Shown here: piece after piece, positions 55,509-64,000 of the stretch
How the letters are laid out: every line of letters begins with the position of its first letter
Position numbering within the stretch: the first letter of the stretch is position 1
Assembly: GCA_963733945.1 (NCBI GenBank)
Contig: CAVTFD010000012.1
Coordinates: 62,001 to 126,000 of the forward strand
Direction: 5' to 3'
Length of the DNA stretch: 64,000 nt
From: AP-15 sp963733945
Lineage (GTDB): Bacteria > Pseudomonadota > Alphaproteobacteria > ATCC43930 > CGMCC-115725
Program-made: the position numbers and the translations under genes
Notes under the pieces: generated by a model
What the model was told of the DNA's origin: nothing
Database searches by the model: none
Seen by the model: only the letters and a program-made list of their open reading frames with translations

Positions 55509-55723
55509 GCGTCAGGGTTTCATACGACAAATCTGCGGATAGTCTTTACATTGAGCTTCGATCACTGCCGGCTACGCGGACCCGCGAAGATGCCGAGGAT
55601 GTGATGCTCGATCTCGGTGAAGACGGCCGACCCGTCGGCTATGACGTACAGCACGCATCGGCGAAACGAGACCTGATCATGTCGATCATTCTGGAGAGTG
55701 AGCCGAGCGTCGCCGCCGAGTGA
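55505..55723 (+). CDS. DUF2283 family small protein
   Basis: 72 residues from GTG overlapping the upstream stop. The motif VSYDKSADSLYIELR near the start and LDLGEDGRPVGYDVQHAS define DUF2283, a small beta-rich family often found in toxin-antitoxin-like or plasmid contexts but of unknown role. No toxin partner (DUF4258-like) is visible next to it. Confidence 0.78.
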   Translation: MSVRVSYDKSADSLYIELRSLPATRTREDAEDVMLDLGEDGRPVGYDVQHASAKRDLIMSIILESEPSVAAE

Positions 55724-55805
55724 CAGTTGGCCCATTCCCGGCGAAGCGGCAAGACAAGTCCCGGGTCGCTGGCTCAGTCGGGCGCGATCAGCAGAGGAGC
55801 CAAGA

Positions 55806-57440
55806 ATGACCAAAATGACGGGGGGCGGAGCGCTGGTCGAGATGCTGCGCCGGCACGGCGTCGATACGATCTTTGCGTTGCCTGGGGTGCAAAACGACGC
55901 GCTGTTCGTCGCCTTCTACGACGCCGGCGAGGCGTTGCGGGTGATCCATACCCGGCACGAGCAGGGTGCGGCCTATATGGCTTTCGGCTATGCGCGGGCA
56001 TCGGGCAAGGTCGGAACCTACGCGGTGGTGCCGGGGCCGGGGCTGCTCAACACCACCGCGGCGCTCGCCACCGCCTATGCGACCAACGCACCGGTATTGT
56101 GCATCAGCGGCCAGGTGCCCTCCGACATGATCGGGCGCGGCTTTGGTCTGTTGCATGAGATCCCCGACCAGCTCGGCATCCTGCAGCGGCTGACCAAATG
56201 GGCCGCGCGGATCGACCACCCGACCCAGGCCGGAAAGCTCGTCAACGAGGCGTTCCGGCAGTTGCGCGACGGCCGGCCGCGACCGGTCGGGATCGAAATC
56301 CCCCCCGACGTGCTGGCGCTCCAAGGCGAAGTCGCCCTACCCGCCGCGGAAGGCCCGCCGCCGATCACCGAACCCGATCCCGAACTGATCGACAAGGCGG
56401 CCGCCCTGCTCGCTGCCGCAAAAAAGCCGCTGCTGTTCGTCGGCAGCGGCGCCGTCGACGCCGCCGGGGAAGTATTGGCCATCGCCGAAATGCTGCAGAT
56501 GCCGGTCGTCAGCTTTACCGGCGGCAAGGGCATCGTCAGCGACCGCCACTATCTCGCGCAGTCGTCACTCGCCGGGCACGAATTGTGGCGCGAGGCCGAT
56601 GTCGTGCTCGCGGTCGGCACCCGCCTGCATCAGCCGCAATTGCGCTGGGGCGTCGACCGCGACCTGAAGCTGATCCGCATCGACATCGACCCGGTCGAGA
56701 TCGCCCGCTACTTCAGGCCCGCCCTCGGCATCGTTGCCGACGCGAAGGCCGCGCTCGCCGCCCTCCACCGCGCGGTCGACCGCCTCGCCCCAAAGCCCGC
56801 CTCGCGCAAGGCCGAGCTCGAAACGTTGAAAGCCGCCACCCTCGCCCGGCTCGACGAGCAGCTCGGCCCGCAATGCGAATATCTGCGGGCGATCCGCGCC
56901 GAACTGCCCGATGACGGCATCTATGTCGAAGATTTGACGCAGGTCGGCTATGTCGGGCGGATGGCGTTCCCGGTCTACCACCCGCGGACCTATATCCACA
57001 GCGGCTATCAGGGCACTTTGGGCTTTGGCTTTGCGACCGCGCTCGGCGCCAAGGTCGGGCGCCCCGACCGGCCGGTCGTCTCGGTCTCAGGCGATGGCGG
57101 GTTCATGTTCAACGTCCAGGAATTGTCGACCGCGGTCCGCCACGGCATCGACATCGTCGCCATCGTCTTTGCCGACGGCGCCTACGGCAATGTCCGCCGC
57201 ATGCAGAAGGAGGATTACGGCAACCGGCTGATCGGCGTCGATCTGCAAAACCCGCAATTCCCGAAAATGGCGGAGAGCTTCGGCGCCGCCGGGGTGCGCA
57301 CCACGACCCCCGACGGCCTGCGCCGCGAGCTCGCCGCCGCCCTCAAACGCCGCGGGACGACCCTGATCGAGGTCGCCGTCGGCGAGATGCCCGACCCGTG
57401 GAAAGTGCTGATCCCGCCCCGCATCCGCGGCATCCGTTAG
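55806..57440 (+). CDS. Thiamine-pyrophosphate-binding enzyme (acetolactate synthase-like)
   Basis: 544 residues from ATG 55806, which has GAGGAGCC upstream. TPP-enzyme landmarks are IFALPGVQNDALFVAFYDAG, the catalytic glutamate in IHTRHEQGAAYMAFGYARAS, the central VLAVGTRLHQPQLRWG, and the TPP/Mg motif VSGDGGFMFNVQELSTAV ... ADGAYGNV. The large subunit of acetolactate synthase and benzoylformate or sulfopyruvate decarboxylases share this architecture; the substrate cannot be assigned. Unlike PoxB at 25 kb it lacks a membrane-binding tail. It lies before agmatinase on the same strand, separated by a repeat element. Confidence 0.85.
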   Translation: MTKMTGGGALVEMLRRHGVDTIFALPGVQNDALFVAFYDAGEALRVIHTRHEQGAAYMAFGYARASGKVGTYAVVPGPGLLNTTAALATAYATNAPVLCISGQVPSDMIGRGFGLLHEIPDQLGILQRLTKWAARIDHPTQAGKLVNEAFRQLRDGRPRPVGIEIPPDVLALQGEVALPAAEGPPPITEPDPELIDKAAALLAAAKKPLLFVGSGAVDAAGEVLAIAEMLQMPVVSFTGGKGIVSDRHYLAQSSLAGHELWREADVVLAVGTRLHQPQLRWGVDRDLKLIRIDIDPVEIARYFRPALGIVADAKAALAALHRAVDRLAPKPASRKAELETLKAATLARLDEQLGPQCEYLRAIRAELPDDGIYVEDLTQVGYVGRMAFPVYHPRTYIHSGYQGTLGFGFATALGAKVGRPDRPVVSVSGDGGFMFNVQELSTAVRHGIDIVAIVFADGAYGNVRRMQKEDYGNRLIGVDLQNPQFPKMAESFGAAGVRTTTPDGLRRELAAALKRRGTTLIEVAVGEMPDPWKVLIPPRIRGIR

Positions 57441-57473
57441 CGGCTATCTCCCTCGCCGCCCTCGGGGGCGGAG

Positions 57474-57539
57474 AGGGTTGGGGTGAGGTGGGGGAGCGGC
57501 CGGCACCCACCTCACCCTCCCCGTCGCTTGGGCGACGGG
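57474..57539. repeat. Palindromic REP-like element between genes
   Basis: Two consecutive hairpins: GGGTGAGGTGGG (57481-57492) with its complement at 57506-57517, then CCCGTCGC, TTGG, GCGACGGG (57520-57539). GAGAGGG before and CCCTCTCCCC after extend the symmetry. Such G/C-rich dyads with CCCTCTCCC ends are dispersed in many rhizobial genomes. Confidence 0.65.
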
Positions 57540-57605
57540 TCCCCTCCCTCTCCCCCTGACGGGTGGAGAGGGCATCGCCGATCCACCACGTGGGGTCTGC
57601 TCAGC

Positions 57606-58693
57606 ATGTTCGACAAGGCCAAGCTCGACGCGTTGCGCGCCAAATACAACGGCGCCAAGGAAACCGAGGTCGCGCCCGAGAAGTTCCGAAAACCCCTGTC
57701 CCTGGTGTTCGGCAGCGCCTACCGCCGCGCGATGCCCTATGCCGGGCTCTCGACCTTTCTCGACGCACCGTATCGGCCGGATGCGCCCGATCTGCCCGAT
57801 TTCGCCGGGCTCGATGTGGCATTGGTCGGCGTGCCGATGGATCTCGGCGTCACCAACCGCGCCGGCGCCCGGCTGGGACCGCGGGCGGTGCGCGACGTCG
57901 AACGCATCGGCCCCTACAACCACGCGCTCGAAGTCACCCCGCGCGGCGAATGCAATGTCGCCGACATCGGCGATGTGCCGTTGCGCTCGCGCTTCAGCCT
58001 CGACAATTCGATCGAGGACATCGCCGCGTTCTATGCGCGCATCCAGGCCGCCGGGGTGCGGCCCCTCTCGGTCGGCGGCGACCACTCGGTCACCTATCCG
58101 ATCCTCAAATCGCTCGGCGCCGAGCGGCCGGTCGGCCTTGTCCATATCGACGCCCATTGCGACACGATGGGCGAGGTCGACGGGTCGAAATTCCATCACG
58201 GCGGCCCGTTCCGCCAGGCCGTGCTCTGCGGCGCGCTCGACCCCGAGCGCACGATCCAGATCGGCATCCGCGGCCCGGCCGAGATCTTCTGGGGGTTCTC
58301 CTACGAATTCCGGCATGACCGTGCTGCACATCGAGGATGTCGACCGGCTCGGCATCGCCGGCGGTCGTCGAAAAGGCGCGCGCCGTGGTCGGCGACGGGC
58401 CGACCTACATCTCGTTCGACGTCGACGGGCTCGACCCGGCCTATACCCCCGGCACCGGCACCCCCGAGGCCGGCGGCCTGACCCCGCGCGAGGCCCAGGC
58501 GATCCTGCACGGCCTCAAGGGCCTCGACATCATCGGCGGCGACGTCGTCGAGGTCGCCCCGCAATACGACGCCACCACCAACACCGCGATGGTCGGCGCG
58601 CAAATGCTGTTCGAGATCTTCTCGCCTGACCGTCCTCGGCCCACACTTCAAGCGCCACGCGGGGTAAGTGCCGACTCAGCCCGGCCGAGCTAA
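57606..58693 (+). pseudogene. speB: Agmatinase/ureohydrolase, two frameshifts
   Basis: ATG 57606 begins MFDKAKLDALRAKYNGAKET. Ureohydrolase metal motifs are present: GGDHSVTYP and HIDAHCDTMGE in the first frame and SFDVDGLDPAYTPGTGTPE in the last. Between them two single extra bases (58310-58311 and 58360-58361) must be removed to read YEFGMTVLHIEDVDRLGIAA then VVEKARAVVGDGP. The restored protein would cleave agmatine to putrescine and urea, or a related guanidino compound. The tail after MLFEIF is also unusual. Broken as written. It meets the restriction gene end-on with a 4-base overlap. Confidence 0.85.
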
Positions 58694-59687
58694 TAGGTGC
58701 CCCTCTCAAGCATCGTGGTTACCTTGCCCTGGCCGTCGTTCCTAAGTATTTCAAGAAAGTCTAGAAGAGTAACGAGATCTTGAAAAAGCGAAAAATGCAT
58801 GTCGACTTCAGCACCGCCGAACTGTCTTGTAAACCCAGGCACTCGAAGGGCATAGACTCTTTCGAACAGGAGTTTGTGCATCAAGTCATTCGCCCGTCTG
58901 GCGGAAAGGATGTACCAGGTCGCCTGCCTTATTCGCGCGTATGCCGTGGTGAATGCCGGGGATCGTGCTGCGACAATCCGATCGACAAGCCAGTCCTCAA
59001 AATCCCGTTTCCGGGTTACGGCCGATGAGGCAAAGAGCATGGCCAGCGGAAGAATCTCTGGCTCTGGTATCGCTTCGGCGACGGATGATGCGTTCAGGTC
59101 AGCGACACCTACGATGGCAAAGACATAGGGCAAGTGCTCCTTTTCCTGCTCCTGTAAAGCGGCCATTATTTTATAGGTCGCCAGCGGGAAGCAATCTGAT
59201 GGTGACAAGCGGACCATCTCGGCGCCGCGACGAAATACCGACCCGAAAAACTTGACGTTGAAGCGATACAGTGGACGGCCGCCACCATTCAATAAGCGAA
59301 AATCGGTGTTTGTTCGACCTTGGCGCACGTCTGTCATCGAGAATTCGTTTGGATCGATTCCGGCTTCACAAATATCCTGGAACGCGATCTCAGCAGCTCG
59401 CCCAAGTACAAGCTGTCCGACGTTTCGCCGCAGTCTGATGATGGCATCGGGCCTAAGGTCGGACTCAGTTACCCGAAGCACGGACTCCACAACATCCGGC
59501 GCGGTCGCGACCTCCATCAGGCGCGTTACGGTCGTACCGACCACCTTCGCAGCATAAGAAACGTCTGCACCACCCTCGACGAGTAGCGCACCCTGCACAA
59601 GGTGCAACGGCTTTGGCCACCGTGGCCAACGCATTGAATCAGCGAAAGATAAGCGCAGCAGTTCTACGACGGCTGCCGACGACGGGC

Positions 59688-59691
<4 letters not shown>
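58690..59691 (-). CDS. Probable type II restriction endonuclease
   Basis: 333 residues starting at a GTG that overlaps the methyltransferase stop (GTGA). No strong named family match comes to mind, but residues 128-150 (NTDFRLLNGGGRPLYRFNVKFFG) have the PD-(D/E)xK shape: Asp130 after a beta strand and an N-x-K (145-147) ending the next. E101 in GRAAEIAFQD could be the upstream acid. Size and tight coupling to a modification methylase support a restriction enzyme. GC content is lower than the surroundings, fitting transfer of the pair. The cut site cannot be predicted. Confidence 0.72.
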
Positions 59692-60710
<1,019 letters not shown>

Positions 60711-60933
60711 CTTGCATCTCTGAGAATGGTAACCGACAGTGGCAGACAGGGGATTGTAAGACCGTATAGATTGCAGAACACATATAGAACGACTTTTAGC
60801 ATCTCGTCAAGCATCGTAGCTGAATCCGGGAGCTTAATCTCGCAAACCGACGAAATCCGTTCAGGGACCTTTCGCCCTCACGCTTCAGATTGCCTCCCTT
60901 TCAGAGGTCGCTCGCGGCGTTACGCCGAATTGT

Positions 60934-61080
60934 TCAGAGCTCGGGCGGCGCGGCGGGTGCCGGCTTTTCGCGGACATGCAGCCGGGTCAGCGCCCTGACC
61001 AGCCAAAACACGGCAAAGCCGACGATGATGAACTGAATCACGGGTGTCGATGAACACGCCGAAATTCAAAGTCACCGTGC
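60934..61080 (-). pseudogene. mscL: mscL 3' fragment (truncated second copy)
   Basis: Immediately after the PrpD stop the minus strand reads TVTLNFGVFIDT and, one base out of frame (GGG at 61042-61044), VIQFIIVGFAVFWLV, ALTRLHVRE and PAPAAPPEL before TGA 60934-60936. This matches the last third of the intact mscL at 63.2 kb with only scattered base differences. The first two thirds and the start are absent, so it is non-functional. Confidence 0.82.
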
Positions 61081-61084
61081 CCGG

Positions 61085-62453
61085 TTACGCCGCGAACGGC
61101 GTCAGCAGCTCGCGCGCATCCGCCAGCGTCTCCAGCCGCCCGATCGCCGCGAGAACCGCATCGACGCTTGCATCCGACAGCGGCCGCACCGCGTTGCGCG
61201 CGCAATCGCGGAACTTGGCCTCGAACTGCGCATCGCTCAGCGGCTTTTGCGGCGATCCAATGGGGTCGGTGGCCTCGACGGTAACCGAGCGCCCGTCGGT
61301 GCGGCGTACGGTGATGCTCAGCGACCGTCTCGGCCGGCCTTCCCGCGCCACCCCGGTGATCCGGTCCGACAATGCCAGCACTGCGGCGTCCCCCAAACCG
61401 TCCACCTCCGCGATGCCCACTTTGCCGTGGACCAAGGCGGTGGCGACCAGGAAGGGCTGGGCAAACTGCGCCTCCACTACCTGGGTCGGGCGGCGCTTGG
61501 CGGTCGAGCCGTCGAACTGGTCGGCGTGGCCGGCGGGATCGGCCTCGATCGTCACCGCTTCGATGTCGTCGGCCCCCGTGATCGCCAGCGCGGTCCGCGC
61601 CGCCAGGGCCGCGTCGATCGCCGCGTGCAACGGGCGGCCGCAGGGATAGGGCTTGTAGCTCAGCGCCTCGCCACGAAAGACCGTCCCCAGGTCGCGCAGC
61701 AGCAGCGAGGCGTCGTGCCCGTTCGGCTGGTACAGCTCGAGGAATCCGAAGCGGCCGTTGAAGACGTTGCGCGCCCCGGTGAACCCGGTCTGCGCCAAAA
61801 CGGCGGAGAACACGCCGGCGCTCGCCGCCTGGCCGGCCTGCAGGCGCTTGGTCAGCGCCCCGTCGAGGATGCATTGGCGGTTGCCGGCGGCGTGACTGTA
61901 GGCGATGCCGAAAGCGTTCAGCATCTGCTCCGCCGTCAGGCCGATCAGCTTGCCCGCCGCCGCCGCGGCGCCGAACACCCCCATCGCCGCGGTGCGGTGC
62001 CAGCCGCGGTCCGAGGTGCTGGCTAAGGCTATGCGGCACGATACGTCTAGCCCCAGCGCCACCGCCAGCAGGAGATCCCGCCCACTGACTCCCCCGAGTC
62101 GATCGGCGACGGCCAGGACCGCGGCGAGCACGGAGACGCCGGGATGGATGGAGCCGCCGGTGTCCAGCGTGTCGTCGAAATCCAGCGCGTGGCCCATGCT
62201 GGCGTTCAGCAGTGCGGCCTGTGGCGCCGGCAGGCTGGTCCCGCGCAGCAGCACGCGGCTTTCCTCGCGCCCGCCCCAGTGGCCGATCACCGCACACAAC
62301 TGGTCTATCCCCGGGGAGCCGCTGCCGCCGAGCATGCAGCCGAAGGTATCGAGAATATCGCGGCGAGCGGATTCGAATGGTGCTCGCGGGCAGGTCCGCA
62401 TAGCCGGTGCGGCAGACATGCTCGGCGAGCGGCCAGGCGGGGTCATCGGTCAT
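61085..62453 (-). pseudogene. MmgE/PrpD family protein, frameshift near the N-terminus
   Basis: ATG 62453 has GGGAGAAAG upstream and reads MTDDPAWPLAEHVCRTGYAD. After LPASTI an extra base at about 62375 shifts the frame; without it the chain continues ESARRDILDTFGCMLGGSG. The remainder is a full MmgE/PrpD protein (about 455 residues): ALLNASMGHALDFDDTLDTG, GYRTAAMGVFGAAAAAGKL-like segment near 165, YSHAAGNRQCILDGALTKRL and YKPYPCGRPLHAAIDAAL. The family includes 2-methylcitrate dehydratase and many uncharacterised decarboxylases or hydratases. No prpB or prpC is near, so propionate use is not implied. Confidence 0.85.
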
Positions 62454-62676
62454 TGGCTTTCTCCCACATCCTGGCACAGGCTACCGGGCGGGGATGATTG
62501 CGGCCAGCAGGCCGATCAGGCCGGGCGTTTGTCGTTGCCTATCAGTCGTTAAGGGGCTGGCCGAGGCCGCAACAGATGCCACGACGGCCGCCCGCCCACA
62601 CTTCCCGCCCAAACCTTTAATGTGGGATCGGATATCCCCATTTCGTCAATTTAGCGTCAAAAGAGGGGTATTTCCG

Positions 62677-63124
62677 ATGATCCGTTCGGCTTTGGGCTGT
62701 GCCATGGCTTTAGTAGCCGTGATGGCTTGCGGTGGGATGCCATCCGCACAGGCGCTGACGGCGAAAGAGTGCAGCGCCAAGTATAAGGCCGCACAAGAGG
62801 CAGGCACTCTGAATGGAATGAAATGGAACGACTTCCGAAAGGCCGAATGCGGGTCGACCACTCCGCAGGCGACGGCTTCCGCCGGCCGCGACTTCGTCGC
62901 ACCCCACTACCGCTGCGAAGCAAACTCCGGCGCCGGTCGGAAACGCTGTGTTCCCGACGGCCGTCTCATCGAAATATTCGAGTGAGTTGCCAGGCAAGGC
63001 CCGCATGCATACCTGCCTCGACCAGTACCACGCCAACAAAAACAATAACGGCAATGGCGGCCTCAAATGGATTCAAAAGGGCGGCGGTTACTACAGCGAA
63101 TGCAGCAAACGTCTCAAGGGGTAG
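62677..63124 (+). pseudogene. Secreted cysteine-containing protein, one frameshift
   Basis: ATG 62677 (AGAGGGG upstream) begins with a signal peptide ending AQA, then LTAKECSAKYKAAQEAGTLN and WNDFRKAEC, a motif frequent in small exported rhizobial proteins. At 62884-62885 an extra G breaks the frame; removing it continues AATSSHPTTAAKQTPAPVGN and ends with KARMHTCLDQYHANKNNNGN, LKWIQKGGGYYSECSKRLKG. Restored length is about 148 residues with five cysteines outside the signal peptide. As written it ends at 62985. Function unknown, periplasmic. Confidence 0.72.
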
Positions 63125-63194
63125 TCAGAAATCCGCCATGAAATCTCCTGCTTAAAGCAACAGCGGGAGTGATTGTTCTCGGCCACCCCGAACG

Positions 63195-63653
63195 CTAATC
63201 GCGCTTCGCGGCGAGGAGATCGCGGATCTCTTGGAGCAGCACTTCGCTTTTGGGCGGCGCGGCGGGCGCCGGATCTTCGCGGACATGCAGCCGGGTCAGC
63301 GCCTTGACCAGCCAAAACACGGCAAAGCCGACGATGATGAACTGAATCACGGTGTTGATGAACACGCCGAAGTTCAACGTCACCGCGCCCGCCTTCTGCG
63401 CGTCGGCCAAGGTCGCCGCGTGCGGGCCCTTCAAGGTGACGAAGATATTGCTGAAGTCGATGCCGCCGACCAGCAGGCCGATAATCGGGGTAAAGATATC
63501 TTTGACCAGGCTGTTGACGACGCCGGTAAACGCGACCCCGATGATGATGCCGACCGCGAGATCGACGACATTGCCGCGCATGATGAAGGCGCGAAACTCG
63601 TCGAGCCAGCGCGGCTGATGCAAGCCGATCGAAGGTGTAGTCCGTTCGCTCAT
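63195..63653 (-). CDS. mscL: Large-conductance mechanosensitive channel MscL
   Basis: 152 residues from the second ATG, with AAGGGGG upstream. The MscL pattern is complete: amphipathic N-terminus then FRAFIMRGNVVDLAVGIIIGVAFTGVVNSLV (TM1 with the gate), DIFTPIIGLLVGG, the periplasmic loop, LNFGVFINTVIQFIIVGFAVFWLVKAL (TM2) and a charged C-terminal helix. It forms a homopentamer that opens on osmotic downshock. A truncated second copy lies 2.1 kb away. The MetE-like gene is divergent. Confidence 0.94.
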   Translation of the reverse strand: MSERTTPSIGLHQPRWLDEFRAFIMRGNVVDLAVGIIIGVAFTGVVNSLVKDIFTPIIGLLVGGIDFSNIFVTLKGPHAATLADAQKAGAVTLNFGVFINTVIQFIIVGFAVFWLVKALTRLHVREDPAPAAPPKSEVLLQEIRDLLAAKRD

Positions 63654-63745
63654 CGTCATCCCCCTTTACCGAACCGCCCGGTTATCGCACAAAATCCGGG
63701 CGCAGGCTGCGCCGACCGATAAAGCCAGGCAAACCGGAGGCATCA

Positions 63746-64000
63746 ATGCTCTACAGCACCGACCGCATCATGACGGCCCATGCCGGTTCATTGCCGCGTC
63801 CGGACGATCTGAGGGAAATGGTCGTCGCCAAGGCCAACGGCGAACCCTACGACGCCGGCGCGCTCGACCGGCGGCTCAAATCCGCTGTCGCCGAAACCGT
63901 GCGGCATCAGGCGCAATGCGGTCTCGACTGCATCAACGACGGCGAACTTTCCAAGACCAACTTCACCGATTATGTGCGCTGGCGGATCGCCGGCTACGCG
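63746..64000 (+). CDS. Cobalamin-independent methionine synthase-like protein (MetE C-terminal family), 5' part
   Basis: 85 residues to the window edge; CCGGAGG precedes the ATG. The beginning MLYSTDRIMTAHAGSLPRPD and INDGELSKTNFTDYVRWRI match the stand-alone MetE-type TIM barrel family, which includes methyltransferases and epoxyalkane:CoM transferase relatives. The zinc-binding residues would lie beyond the window, so function stays open. Confidence 0.85.
   Translation, partial: MLYSTDRIMTAHAGSLPRPDDLREMVVAKANGEPYDAGALDRRLKSAVAETVRHQAQCGLDCINDGELSKTNFTDYVRWRIAGYA

Noticed and set aside
55806..57440. Oxalyl-CoA decarboxylase as partner of the formyl-CoA-transferase-like gene
   Set aside because: The TPP enzyme is 4.5 kb away on the other strand and its sequence looks like the acetolactate synthase group, so an oxalate operon is not supported.

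Overview
The window is GC-rich, densely coded DNA from an alphaproteobacterium, probably a metabolically versatile soil or root-associated type. The evidence is a SciP/DUF1153-type CtrA inhibitor, a two-domain Dcd, DUF1491, DUF1328, DUF3309, Xre regulators of the rhizobial kind, two flavin-dependent LLM oxidoreductases, a formyl-CoA-transferase-like protein and an MmgE/PrpD protein. The genus cannot be told from the sequence alone. No rRNA, CRISPR array, transposase or integrase is visible. Three tRNA-like genes are present.

Layout. 0-2 kb: end of a peptide/nickel-type ABC importer (permease end plus two ATPases). 2-9.9 kb: LLM oxidoreductase, EAL phosphodiesterase, alpha/beta hydrolase, two Xre regulators, lipid kinase, asparagine synthetase and small membrane proteins. 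10-20 kb: sulfhydrylase MetY, HhH DNA glycosylase, sedolisin protease, di-haem cytochrome with GMC oxidoreductase, and a frameshifted lipase. 20-27 kb: a damaged block with a secreted-protein remnant, a twice-frameshifted malic enzyme and a tandemly duplicated, chimeric fumC, then an intact PoxB. Together fumarase, malic enzyme and PoxB would form a fumarate-malate-pyruvate-acetate route. 27-28.2 kb: an AT-richer island with a HEPN (AbiU2-like) protein and a small membrane protein, a candidate defence pair. 28-37 kb: LLM oxidoreductase, two lipoproteins, a two-component pair, DUF1491, a lone receiver, a haem-type DUF3365 sensor, a histidine kinase and a Nudix hydrolase. 37-46 kb: an acetyltransferase-TPR fusion, an orphan AT-rich gene, Dcd, a hybrid kinase, tRNA-Arg and small proteins. 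46-52 kb: OmpA lipoprotein, a second malic enzyme, dienelactone hydrolase, GNAT, Frc-like CoA-transferase and aldo/keto reductase. 52.4-54.5 kb: tRNA-Val, a 1.9 kb segment holding a SciP homologue, and a second copy of the tRNA 3' end (att-like). 54.6-58.7 kb: metallo-beta-lactamase-fold enzyme, DUF2283, a TPP enzyme and a broken agmatinase. 58.7-60.7 kb: a type II restriction-modification pair. 60.9-64 kb: an mscL fragment, PrpD, a secreted protein, intact mscL and the start of a MetE-like gene.

The strongest window-wide signal is a repeated lesion: about seventeen frame disruptions, nearly all single extra bases, many doubling a neighbouring base and several at CCGG-like spots. They affect lipase, secreted protein, malic enzyme, fumC copy, dienelactone hydrolase, agmatinase, PrpD, a small membrane protein and even a tRNA. 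They cluster at 19.7-23.5 kb and 47-63 kb and spare 25-46 kb. Removing one base restores good family alignments each time. Either the assembly has systematic insertion errors (my preference) or these loci are recent pseudogenes. Coding features affected are marked.
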